Positions 46,753 through 58,255 of a DNA stretch of 64,000 nucleotides are shown here, piece after piece. A program made the position numbers and the translations under genes. The notes below the pieces were generated by a model that was not told where the DNA came from, made no database searches, and worked only from the letters and a program-made list of their open reading frames with translations. Source of the DNA: VAZQ01 sp963807865 (GTDB taxonomy: Bacteria > Pseudomonadota > Alphaproteobacteria > Rhizobiales > Xanthobacteraceae); assembly GCA_963807865.1 (NCBI GenBank), contig CAWEDK010000009.1, positions 124,001 through 188,000 of the forward strand. Direction: 5' to 3'. How positions within the stretch are numbered: position 1 is the stretch's first letter; every line of letters begins with the position of its first letter.

Positions 46753-47727
46753 TCACTCCACCTTGATCTTGGCATCCTTGATGATCCTTTCGTATTTCGC
46801 CATTTCGACGCGGATGTAGTTGGCGAAATCCTCGGCGGTGCCGCCCTTCGCCTCGAAGCCGATCTTGGCGAGCCGCTCCTTCATCTCCGGCAGCGCCAGC
46901 ACCTTGGCGACGTCGGCCTGCAGCTTCTTGGAGATATCGGCCGGCAGGTTCTTCGGCGCCCAGAGCCCGTACCAGGATACGAACTCGAAGCCCTTGAAGC
47001 CCGCGGATTCATCGACCGTCGGAATCTCCGGCGCCGAGGCGACGCGCTTGAGGCTGGTAACGGCGAGAGCCTTGGTCTTCTTGCCCTGCGCCAGCGGCAG
47101 TGACGACAGCATGGGATCGGCAAGCAACTGAATTTGTCCGCTCATCAGGTCGGTCAGCGCTGGCGCCGTACCTTTGTAGGCGACCACCAGTGTGTCGAGA
47201 TTGGCTTCGCGCTTGAGCAGTTCGATCGCGAGGTGGCTGGCAGAGCCGATGCTGGTGGTGCCGAAGGTGTATTTCTGCGGATCCTTGCGGACGAGGTCGA
47301 ACAGCTCCTTGAGACTGTTGGCGGGTACGTTCGGCGGCGTGCTGACGAGCAGCGGGCCGTCGGCCAGCAGCATGATCGGCGTGAAGTCGTTGACCACGTC
47401 ATACGGCACGCTCTTGTACAGCAGCGGGTTGATGACGTGGACCGAGGCGGATTCCAGCAGCGTGTAGCCATCGGGTGGTGACTTGGCGACAGCGCTGGCG
47501 CCGACGATGCCGGAGGCGCCGCCGGGACGGTTCTCGACGATGAAGTGCTGGCCCACCGTTTCGTTGAGCTTCTGCACCAGGATGCGCGCGACGCCGTCGA
47601 CCGAGCCGCCGGCCGGGAACGGCACGATGACGGTGACGGTGCGCGAAGGGTAGGTCTGGGAAAATGACAGCGCCGGAGCGAGCGCGAGGAAGGCGGCCGC
47701 CAGGGCGAGAGATACGGTTCGTTGCAC
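46753..47727 (-). CDS. Bug/TctC-family periplasmic substrate-binding protein
   Basis: 324 residues. Signal peptide (SLALAAAFLALAPALSFSQ). Family landmarks TVTVIVPFPAGGSVDGVARI, FIVENRPGGASGIVGASAVA, KSPPDGYTLLES, DPQKYTFGTTSIGSASHLA and the end LPADISKKLQADVAKVLALP. Orphan (no TctAB adjacent). It lies 27 bp downstream of an SDR gene on the same strand and follows the DapA-like gene further upstream, so it may import the carboxylate those enzymes handle. Confidence 0.93.
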   Translation of the reverse strand: MQRTVSLALAAAFLALAPALSFSQTYPSRTVTVIVPFPAGGSVDGVARILVQKLNETVGQHFIVENRPGGASGIVGASAVAKSPPDGYTLLESASVHVINPLLYKSVPYDVVNDFTPIMLLADGPLLVSTPPNVPANSLKELFDLVRKDPQKYTFGTTSIGSASHLAIELLKREANLDTLVVAYKGTAPALTDLMSGQIQLLADPMLSSLPLAQGKKTKALAVTSLKRVASAPEIPTVDESAGFKGFEFVSWYGLWAPKNLPADISKKLQADVAKVLALPEMKERLAKIGFEAKGGTAEDFANYIRVEMAKYERIIKDAKIKVE

Positions 47728-47754
47728 GGATGATCCTCTCTGACTCGGGTTCGT

Positions 47755-48537
47755 TCAGAACGTCCCGGGGTAGCTTCCTCCGTCGATCAGCAGGTTCTGG
47801 CCGGTAATGTAACCGGCATGCGCCGAGCAAAGGAAGGCGCAATAGGCGCCAAGCTCGGCCGGCTGGCCGTAGCGTCTCGCCGGATTGGCGGCCGCGCGTG
47901 CCTGCCAAACCTCGTCGAATGACTTTCCACTTTCCGGCAGAATGCCCAGAATATGCTCGCGCTGTGCGTCGCTGTCGAAGATGCCGGGCAGCAGATTGTT
48001 GATGGTGACGTTATGGGCGACGGTTTGTCGCGCCAGGCCCCCGGCGAATCCCACCAGCCCGGAGCGAGCGCCATTCGACAGCCCGAGTTCGGCCTGCGGA
48101 ATCTTCACGCTGCGCGATACGATATTGAGGATGCGGCCGAACTCGCGCGCCATCATGCCGTCGACCGTCCGCCGCATCATGTCGATGTGACAGAGCATCA
48201 TCATGTCGAGAGCGGCGATCCAGTCGGCGTGCGACCAGTAACGGAAGTCGCCCGGCCGCGGGCCGTCCGCGTTGTTGAGCAGGATGTCGGGTTCCGGGCA
48301 GGCCCTGAGCGCGGCAATCCGGCCGTCCTCGGTGATGATATCGGCCGCGACCGGCGTTACCTTGACGTCGGGTGCTGCTGCGCCGATTTCGGCGATGGTC
48401 GCCTCAAGCGGCTCGCGCTTGCGAGCCACGATCGTGACATCGACACCCTCGCGCGCGAGCGCGAGCGCGCATGCCTTGCCGAGCCCCCTTGAAGCCCCGA
48501 CGAGCAACGCCTTCCTGCCGCGAATGCCGAGGTCCAT
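47755..48537 (-). CDS. Atypical SDR-family protein lacking the Tyr-Lys active site
   Basis: 260 residues with the Rossmann fold LLVGASRGLGKACALALARE. Aligned without gaps to classical SDRs, the catalytic Tyr and Lys of YxxxK are Ser and Arg (GLSNGARSGL), and NNAG is NNAD. The Ser of the triad (NIVS) is kept, as is the C-terminal SAHAGYITGQNLLIDGGSYPG. It should still bind a nucleotide but may not oxidise by the standard mechanism. First gene of a minus-strand pair with the Bug protein. Upstream is a palindrome, then the DapA-like gene. Confidence 0.85.
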   Translation of the reverse strand: MDLGIRGRKALLVGASRGLGKACALALAREGVDVTIVARKREPLEATIAEIGAAAPDVKVTPVAADIITEDGRIAALRACPEPDILLNNADGPRPGDFRYWSHADWIAALDMMMLCHIDMMRRTVDGMMAREFGRILNIVSRSVKIPQAELGLSNGARSGLVGFAGGLARQTVAHNVTINNLLPGIFDSDAQREHILGILPESGKSFDEVWQARAAANPARRYGQPAELGAYCAFLCSAHAGYITGQNLLIDGGSYPGTF

Positions 48538-48570
48538 GCGGTTGCTCTTTGCGCCAGCGCACTACTCCGG

Positions 48571-48666
48571 CGTCATTCCGGCCGAGCGATGCGAGGGCCG
48601 GAATCCATACTCCGCAGCGGTAGCTATGGATTCCGGGTTCGCGCTGGCGCGCGCCCCGGAATGACG
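48571..48666. repeat. Extragenic palindromic repeat (CGTCATTCCGG family)
   Basis: 96-bp inverted repeat: outer arms CGTCATTCCGG and CCGGAATGACG, inner arms CCGGAATCCATA and TATGGATTCCGG. Second copy of the family seen at 37200-37300, here between two same-strand genes. Confidence 0.85.
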
Positions 48667-48673
48667 AAGCAGC

Positions 48674-49616
48674 TCACGCCGCCACGGCGGACAATGCCTT
48701 CACCTTGTAGCCGTAAGTCTTATCGAGGCCGAGTTCCTGCACGATGCGCACGCCTTTTGCGAGCGCGTCGGCGGCGAGGCCGGTGAGCGGTTTGCGCAGG
48801 TCGCCGGCCGGCAGCCCGATCGCCTTCATCAGCGACTTCACCGCGACCGGGTTGATCGCCGAGTAAGTGAAGTGCAGCAGCGGCAGCGTGTTGAGGTAGG
48901 CCTGCTTGAAATTCTCCGCTTCGGCGTAGCTTGCCCACGGTGTCGAAATGGTCGCGAGCTCACGCGGCGCGATATTGCCGGTCATGTTGGCGGTGCCATG
49001 ACCGCCGAGCGACATGGTTGGTACTACCAGGCCGAGGTTCGGACTGTCGCAGCACATGACCGACGACCCTGGGTTTGCCGGCGAGCACCTGTGCGACCTG
49101 TCCGACACGCGCGGTCGACTCTTTGTGCACCACGTAATTCGGGTGCTTGAAGATGCGCAGCAGGTGATCCCAGTGTAGGTCGCTCTTCACCCGCGGCGGG
49201 TTATTGTAGATGCCCAGCGGCAGGTCGGTGGCGTCCGCCACATCGAGGAAGAAACGCTCGATGTCGTCCTCCGGCGCGCAGATATAGGCCGGTGCCGCCA
49301 GGATCGCGCCGTCGGCGCCGTTGTCCTTGGCGAACCGCACACTGGCGATCGTCGATTCGGTGTTGTTGCCGGTGCAGCCGTAGAAGATCGGCATGCGCGG
49401 CGATTTCAGCTTCGCGGTCTCGACGATGATCTGCTTCTTCTCCTCGGGCGAAAGCATCGAGGTCTCGCCGGTGGAGCCCATGATCAGCACCGCCGAGGTG
49501 GCATTGTCTTCGTGGAATTTCAGCAGCGTGCGGAACGCCGCGAAATCCACCGAGCCATCCTTGTTGAATGGGGTGATAAGCGCGACGAACGAACCGGTCA
49601 GCAGCTTTTGCGACAT
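48674..49616 (-). CDS. Dihydrodipicolinate synthase (DapA) family aldolase, one frameshift
   Basis: About 313 residues after removing an extra base near 49064 (GKPRV/SVMCCDSPNLGL). Class I aldolase barrel: SFVALITPFNKDGSVDFAAF, LIMGSTGETSMLSPEEKKQI (GxxGE), GIYNNPPRVKS (Tyr) and the Schiff-base Lys in YVVHKESTARV. The second half has FKQAYLNTLPLLHFTYSAINP. Unlikely to be biosynthetic DapA since the catabolic-type context (SDR, Bug protein, molybdoenzyme) points to a keto-acid aldolase or dehydratase. Confidence 0.87.
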
Positions 49617-49767
49617 TGCGGTCTCCGATTGCGAATTTGCGCTTATGCTACCACGGCCGCCCGAAGTTCAATAGGCCACGAGCCTGTCTCAGGTCATTCC
49701 CGGAAGCGGGATCGAGGGCTTTGTGTCAGCAGAACTGGCTCCCGCTTACGCTTGGAGAGACGCGTAC

Positions 49768-52068
49768 TCAACCCATTGCCGTCAAGACGGGCGGCGTGAA
49801 AGCGCGCACCGGCGGAGCCGGTGCATCGTAACGCTCGACCTCGACCAGCGCGGTGAGTGCGCTTGATCCCTGCGCCAGCCGAGAGGTCCCGATGTCAAGC
49901 GTCAGCACGTTGGGATTGCCGTGCCGCTCCGGCTCGCCCGGCGTCGTGGCGGGATCGAACCACGCACCGGTCGCCATCACGGCGACGCTCGGCATCACGT
50001 TGTCGTCGACCACTGCCGACGCCAGGCAGGCGCCGCGGCCGTTGAATACGCGCACCAGGTCGCCGTCGAGTGATGCCTCGCTGCGCGGCATCCGCGGGAT
50101 GAAGGCGGACCGGCTCGCGCCCGGCGATCTTGGCGGCGCTCGAGACCGGGCCGGGATCCATTTGACTGTGCAGCTTGGCGCCGGGCTGATGCGTCACCAG
50201 GTGGATCGGCCAGCGCTCGGCCGTCGTGCCGCCCAGCCATTCGGCCGGCGCGAACCAGGTCGGGTGCGACGGGCAGTCGTCGTAATCGAAGCGCGCGATG
50301 GCGTCGGACGAGACCTCGATGCGGCGCGACGGCGTGTTGAGGGGGTGCTTGTCCGGGTCGCGCCGGAAATCCTCGAACAGCACGAAGTCACGCTCGGGCG
50401 GCGGCAGTTCGACGAAGCCCTCCGCCCAGAACTGCTGGAAGCCCGGCAGCGGTACGCCCTGGCGCTCGGCTTGGGCGCGCATGGCGTCGTAGACCCACTG
50501 ACACCATCCCAATTCGTCACGGCCCTCGGTGAAGGCCTGCTCGTAGCCGAGCCGGCGGGCGAGCGCGCGGAAGATGTCGAAGTCGTTTCTCGCGTCGTGC
50601 ACCGGATCGATGGCGCGGTGCATGGCGAACACGAACGGATCGCGCGACGAGCCGCCGATGTCGTTCCGCTCCAGCGGCGTGGTGGCGGGCAGCACGATGT
50701 CGGCATGGCGTGCCGTCGGGTTCCACCAGCTTTCGTGCACGACGACAGTCTCCGGCTTTTGCCACGCGCGTGTGCAGCCGGTTGAGGTCCTGGTGATGGT
50801 GGAACGGATTGCCGCCCGGCCCAATAGACCAGCCGGATGTCCGCGATACGTTTCGCGCCGGCCGTTGAACTCGTAGGAGCCGCCCGGATCGAGCAGCATG
50901 TCGGCGATGCGCGCGACCGGGATGGCGGACTTCGCCGGATTCGCCGGCAGCGGTATTTCGGGCGCCGGCACGTCGATGCGCGGCATGCCGACGCCGTTGG
51001 CGGAGCCGTGCCCGAACGCGAAGCCGCCGCCCGGCAACCCGACGCCGCCGAGCATCGAGGCCAGCGCAATCGCCGCCCAGAACGGCTGCTCGCCATGGTG
51101 GCGACCGCTGCAGCGACCAGGCGCAGGTGATCATGCTGCGGACGTCCGCCGCCTGGCGCGCCAGGTCGCGGATGGTGCCGGCGTCGACACCGGTGATGTC
51201 CGCCGCCCAGTCGGCGTCCTTGGGGATGCCGTCGCCGTCGCCAAGCAGGTAACGCCGGAAATCATCGAAGCCATGGCAGTAGCGCGCCATGAATGCCTCG
51301 TCGTGGCGGCCTTCGCTGATGAGCGTGTGGGCCATCGCGAGCATCATCGCGGTATCGGTATTCGGCCGGATCGGAATCCAGCGCGCGCCGAGGAATTCCG
51401 GCATGTCGGACTTGAGCGGGCTGACCGACGACGAACTCGACGCCGGCGTCCTTGGCCTGGCGCAGCCAGGACTCCAGCGTGTGCAGGCCGGCGCCGCCGG
51501 ACGTCACCTGCGCGTTCTTCACCGCGATCCCGCCGAACGCGATCATCAGCTTCGTGTGCTTGATCACCGACGGCCAGTCGGTCACCCGGCCGGTGACCGG
51601 ACCGAGCGAGCCGATGATGCGCGGCAGCAGGAAATACGCCGCGCCGAAGCTGTAGTTGCCGACCTGGTCGGTGCAGCCGCCGCCCTGGAACAGGAAGCGC
51701 CGCACCAGCGTGCGCGCATGATGCACGCGCCCGGCCGACGACCAGCCGTAGGAGCCGCCGAACACCGCCTTGTCGCCGAACGTGCTGCGCACGCGCGTGA
51801 GTTCGGCCGCGACCGTGTCGAGCGCCTCTTCCCAGGACACCTCGCGGAAGCTGTCGTGTCCGGTGCGCGGACGGCCCTCGCGCCAGCCGTCGCGAATCGC
51901 CGGCCGCGCGATGCGCAGCGGCGAATGCACCATGTCGGGCATCGACTTGAGCATGTCGGAGGGCGCGGGATCGCGCGCGAACGGCTCGCAGCCGACGAGA
52001 CGGCCGTCCTCGACCAGCGCCGTGAACGCGCCCCAGTGGGCGAGCGACTGAAAGCGCGCGACGCTCAT
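49768..52068 (-). CDS. Molybdopterin-dependent oxidoreductase, DMSO-reductase/BisC type (several frameshifts)
   Basis: About 765 residues. No N-terminal Fe-S Cys motif and no Tat signal, so cytoplasmic like biotin sulfoxide reductase. The Mo-ligand Ser fits SYGWSSAGRVHHARTL. Further landmarks: GGCTDQVGNYSFGAAYFLLP, RIIGSLGPVTGRVTDWPSVI, RWIPIRPNTDTAMMLAMAHT, GLPGGGFAFGHGSANGVGMP, WWNPTARHADIVLPATTPLE (cofactor-binding), HLVTHQPGAKLHSQMDPG and VRVFNGRGACLASAVVDDNV. Extra bases near 51425, 51113, 50828-50770 and 50130 split it. Likely reduces an S- or N-oxide. It ends 150 bp before the DapA-like gene and starts 17 bp after the enolase-superfamily gene's stop. Confidence 0.87.
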
Positions 52069-52085
52069 GTTGGTCGTCCCGGTTG

Positions 52086-53175
52086 CTAGCCGACACGGTA
52101 GCGGGCGATGACCGATTTATCAACGACCAGTCCGAGCCCCGGCCCGTCCGGCAGCCGCATGGTTCCGCTCCGAGGCGACGACCAGATCGCCCAGCGGCGA
52201 GGCCTCGAGATCGCAGTAAAACCGCTCCACCGGAACCTCGCCCGGCAGCGACGCGCAGATGTGGATCGACGCGACGAAGCCCGGCCCGAAATACGGCGAA
52301 TGCGGCGCGACCTTGGTGCCGTTCGCCTGCGCCAGCGCAATGACCTGCTTCATCGCCGTGATGCCGCCGATCTTGGCGACGCTCGGCTGCACGTAGTTCA
52401 CCTTGGCGCGTCCGACCAGGGCCTCGAAGTCCGCCATCGTGCAACCGCTTTCGCCGGCCGCGACCGCGACGCCGCCCTCCGAGCGCACCCGTGCCATGCC
52501 GTCATAGTTCTCCGGCGGCCATACCGGCTCCTCCAGCCAGAGCAGGTCGTGCGGCGCCATGCGTTTCGCCATCGCGACCGCCTCGTCGGCGGTCCAGGGA
52601 CAATTGGTGTCGACCATCAGGGCGACCTTGGGGCCGATAGCGCGGCGCGCCGCCGCCACCTCGGGTTCGGTGATCTCGTGCAGCTTGACGCGCTCGTAGC
52701 CCTGCTCGAGCGCGCGCGCCGCGTTGCGCTCCACGAGATCGGCCTTGCCGTAGCGCAGCAGGCTCGCATAGACCGGCACGCGTTCGGCGGGCGAGCCGCC
52801 GAGCATGCGATAGAGCGGCTGCCCGGCGACCTTACCGGCAATGTCCCACAGTGCGATGTCGAGGCCGGAGAGCGCGTAGGCGACCGGGCCGTTGCGCGCC
52901 GAATTGTAGAGCTTGCGCGCCAGGTCGGCCATCGTGCCGGCGATATCGCCGGCATCGCGGCCGACCGCGAGCGGCCGCACGAGGTTGTCGAAGGCCGCCT
53001 TCGTGGTCGCGCACGTGCCGAGCCCGAAGCCTTCGCCCCAGCCGACGATGCCGTCGTCGGTCTCGACCTTGATGATGCACGTGTCCATCGTCCGCCAGCG
53101 CGGGTCGGTCGCCGACGATCCGCCGTACTGATAGGGCACGGCGATGTGAATGGCTTCGGCGCTCTTGATCTTCAT
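52086..53175 (-). CDS. Mandelate racemase/muconate-lactonizing-enzyme family protein (one frameshift)
   Basis: About 362 residues. Enolase superfamily: MDTCIIKVETDDGIVGWGEG, ALSGLDIALWDIAGKVAGQPL, ERVKLHEITEPEVAAARRAI (single Lys, VKLHEI), VALMVDTNCPWTADEAVAMA, LLWLEEPVWPPENYDGMARV, GVAVAAGESG and the late His motif KVAPHSPYFGPGF. The HSP motif is that of mandelate-racemase/acid-sugar dehydratase members, unlike the KxK protein at 40.8 kb. An extra base near 52165 breaks the end; the corrected C-terminus is VDKSVIARYRVG. Probable sugar-acid dehydratase, consistent with the DapA-like aldolase nearby. Confidence 0.87.
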
Positions 53176-53358
53176 CGGATGATGCTCTGCTGGCGGGTGA
53201 GGCGGAGGCTGGCTGTTGGAGGTGCGCACTTTAATGCCGCTTCGCGCCGCCGTCTTGTGTCGCGTGGCAGGCCGTCTTGTTGCGGAAATGAATTTCCAGC
53301 AAGATGCGAATCTCCGGACCGCAAGCACCTTGTCAGGTGGCAAGCCCATCATCGCCTC

Positions 53359-55285
53359 ATGCCGCAACCTTTTTCGACGCCGCGTCACCCGCCGAAGCCG
53401 CGTCTGACGGTGCGCGTGGGCGTCACCGGTCACCGCCCCAACAAGTTGACCGGCGAGGCCGCCGCGCGGGTCGAGCGCCAGTTGCCGCTGGTGTTCCAGG
53501 CGGTCGAGGCGGCCGCGGCGAAAATCCTCCGGGACAATGCCGCCTATTTCGCAGACGAGCCTCCGGCGATCCGGTTGGTCTGCGGGTTCGCGGAAGGCGT
53601 CGACCAGATGGCGGCCGCGGCCTGTCCGGACAGGCTGGCAAATCGAAGCGCTGCTGCCGTTTCCGGAGGAGGAGTATCTCAAGGACTTCCAGCAGTCTGC
53701 GAACGGCGACGGCCGCGATGTGACCGGGGCGCTTCTCGACAGCCTGAAGAAGGCCACGACCGTCACCCAACTGCCCGATCCCAGGCCGCACGACCGCAAC
53801 AAGTCGTACGCTGATGCCGGCGGCTACCTGCTGCGCCAGGTCGATGTCCTGATCGCGGTATGGGACGGCGAACCGCCCAAGCCCGGCGGCACCGGCGCGA
53901 TCGCGCGCGAGGCGTTCGACGGCGGCATTCCGGTGGTGTGGCTCCTGACGACCGAAGACCGCTCGCCGCGGCTCATCACCGGCTTCGACCCCGCGGGCAA
54001 TCCACAGGCGCCCGACGCCGACTGCACCGACGGGCCGCTCGCCAACGCGCTCCTGCCGGTGTTCGCCGCGCCGGCGCCGACCGCGCTGGATGATGCCCGC
54101 GGATCGGCGCGCGACTGCCTGGGGCGCTTTCTCGCGGAGCGTTGGCGCGGGCGGTTCTTCTTTTCCGCCTACGACCTGTTGCAGCGGATCGCCAATCGCC
54201 GCTGGCCGCGACCGATCATCCGTGCGCCGGCTTTCGAGATTCGCCGCCGCGAGTGGGACTCGTTCCTTGCAGCGACGCCCGATGCCGCCAATCTGCATGG
54301 CCGCCTGCGCGACGTGCTGCTGACGCGGTTCATCTGGGCGGACACGCTCGCGGTGCACTTCTCGCATCTCTATCGCAGCGCCTACGTGTCGGCCTATCTG
54401 CTGTCGGCGATCGCCGTGTTCATCGCGCTCGGCGGCCTGTTCTTCGACGGCGGTCATGATCCGTTGCGCGCCAAGGTGCTGCTGGTGGCGCTGGAACTGC
54501 TGGTGATCGGCGCCATCCTGGCCATGGTGCTGATCGGCCGGCGGCTGCTTTGGCACGAACGCTGGCTCGACTACCGCGCGCTGGCCGAAAACCTGCGGCA
54601 CGGCCGGTTCCTGGCATTCGTCAGCGAATTCGGCCGCATCCACGGCACGCCGCCGGGAGGCGAGCAGCGCGAGCCGCCGTGGTTTCTCTGGTACATCCGC
54701 GCGACGATGCGGGAGATCGGCCTGCCGAACGCCACGCTCGACGGCACCTACCAGTGGCGGCTGCTGAACGCGACGCTGACACATGAGATCGAAGGGCGCG
54801 ACGGCCAGGTGGCCTATCACCGCGCCAACAGCGCGAACGCGGAGCGCATCGACCACGTGCTGCACCGGCTGGGCGTCGGTTGCTTCGTCGCCACGTTCCT
54901 CATTCTGCTGGCGTTCCTGGTGACCTATGGAATCGAATGGATGATGGGCGCCACGCCGGCGGCGGGGACGCATGGGGGCTGCTACGAAAATCCATTGCTG
55001 TGTGCGAAGCCGTGGGTGACGTTCCTGGCCGCAGGGCTGCCGGCGCTGGGCGCAGCGCTCGCGGGTATCCGCGTGCAGGGCGATTTCGAGGGATCGCGGG
55101 AGCGCTCGCAGACCATGCTCGCGGAACTCGACCGGCTGGCGGACGAATACCGGACGGCGGAAAGCCGCCGGATCGACCTCGAAGAGACCGCCGAACTGCT
55201 GATTGCAACGGCGCAGACGATGTCAGAGGACGTCGATGCCTGGCAGGAGCTGTACGGCCGCAAGCGCCTGACCCTGCCGGCGTGA
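53359..55285 (+). CDS. SLOG-type nucleotide-binding domain fused to four membrane helices (one frameshift)
   Basis: About 641 residues after removing an extra base near 53633. Residues about 15-230 form a Rossmann-like SLOG/LOG-type domain: VRVGVTGHRPNKLTG, IRLVCGFAEGVDQMAAAACP, WQIEALLPFPEEEYLKDFQ and DVLIAVWDGEPPKPGGTGAI with EAFDGGIPVVWL. Then four membrane helices: SAYLLSAIAVFIALGGLFF, VLLVALELLVIGAILAMVLI, CFVATFLILLAFLVTYGIEW and WVTFLAAGLPALGAALAGI, with a coiled C-terminal tail (EYRTAESRRIDLEETAELLI). The order resembles SLOG-SLATT effector proteins predicted to disrupt membranes on nucleotide binding. No cyclase or other partner is adjacent. Function not established. Confidence 0.8.
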
Positions 55286-55377
55286 GTCTTCGAAGCCGGA
55301 ACCTTGCGCGGCTGATCGGGGCGTGCATGAGTCCTCACCATCGGCCCTGACTCAGGCTTTGCGAGGAACGATCGCAA

Positions 55378-56568
55378 ATGCTCGTGAACGACTTCCGCGG
55401 CTTCAATTTCGATCTGGGCGAGACCGCCGACATGCTGCGCGAGCAGCGTGCGCGGTTTCGCGGCCGACAAGATCGCGCCGCGCGCCGACGAGATCGACAG
55501 CAGCAACACGTTCCCGCGCGACCTCTGGCCGGAGCTCGGCGAGCTCGGCGTGCACGGCATCACCGTCGAGGAGGAGTGGGGCGGCGCGGGGCTCGGCTAT
55601 CTCGAGCATTGCGTCGCGATGGAGGAAATCTCGCGCGCCTCGGGCTCGGTCGGGCTGTCCTACGGCGCGCACTCCAATCTCTGCGTCAACCAGATCCGCC
55701 GCAACGGCACCGACGCGCAGAAGCGCAAGTATCTGCCGAAGCTGATCTCCGGCGAGCATGTCGGCGCGCTCGCGATGTCGGAGCCCGGCGCCGGCTCCGA
55801 CGTGGTGTCGATGAAGACCCGCGCCGACAAGAAGGGCGACCGCTACGTCCTCAACGGCAGCAAGATGTGGATCACCAACGGGCCGGAGGCCGAGACGCTG
55901 GTGGTCTACGCCAAGACCGACCCGGATGCCGGGGCGCGCGGCATCACCGCGTTCCTGATCGAGAAGGGCTTCAAGGGCTTCTCGACCGCGCAGAAGCTCG
56001 ACAAGCTCGGCATGCGCGGCTCCGACACCTGCGAACTGGTGTTCGAGGATTGCGAGGTGCCGGCCGAGAACGTGCTCGGCGAGGTCGGCGGCGGCGTCAA
56101 CGTGCTGATGTCCGGCCTCGACTACGAGCGCGTGGTGCTGGCGGCGGGACCGCTCGGCATGATGCAGGCCTGCATCGACGTGGTGATGCCCTACGTCCAC
56201 GAGCGCAAGCAGTTCGGCAAGCCGATCGGCGAATTCCAGCTCGTGCAGGGCAAGCTCGCCGACATGTACGTCGACGATGAACGCCTGCAAGGCCTACGTC
56301 TATTCGGTGGCGAAGGCCTGCGACCGCGGCCGAGACCACGCGCGAGGATGCCGCCGGCGCGATCCTCTACGCGGCCGAGAACGCGACGAGGATCGCGCTC
56401 GACGCGATCCAGCTTCTCGGCGGCAACGGCTACATCAACGACTACCCGACCGGCCGGCTGCTGCGCGACGCCAAGCTCTACGAGATCGGCGCCGGCACCA
56501 GCGAAATCCGCCGCATGCTGATCGGCCGCGAACTGTTCAACAAGACGCGAGATGATGCGGGACGATGA
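55378..56568 (+). CDS. ivd: Isovaleryl-CoA dehydrogenase (three frameshifts)
   Basis: About 390 residues. Oxidises isovaleryl-CoA to 3-methylcrotonyl-CoA in leucine breakdown. FAD motif GALAMSEPGAGSDVVSMKT, KMWITNGPEAETLVVYAKTD, and the distinctive catalytic Glu in SGLDYERVVLAAGPLGMMQA, where isovaleryl-CoA dehydrogenases place it instead of the C-terminal position of other family members. QLLGGNGYINDYPTGRLLRD follows. Extra bases near 55448 (MLR/SSVRGFAADK), 56275 (MYV/DMNACKAY) and 56326 (CDRG/ETTRED). GAGGA lies before the ATG. The carboxylase genes follow directly. Confidence 0.9.
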
Positions 56569-56631
56569 TGCAGCGAATCGCTCCACCTTCCAATGGGACC
56601 GACCGTCGAGCCGCGCGAGCATCGCTTGCTC

Positions 56632-58250
<1,619 letters not shown>

Positions 58251-58255
58251 CGGTG

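Noticed and set aside
53359..55285. CBASS or other known cyclic-nucleotide defence operon.
   Set aside because: No cyclase, HORMA, TRIP13, ubiquitin-like or nuclease gene is adjacent; only the SLOG-membrane protein is present, so no named system is claimed.
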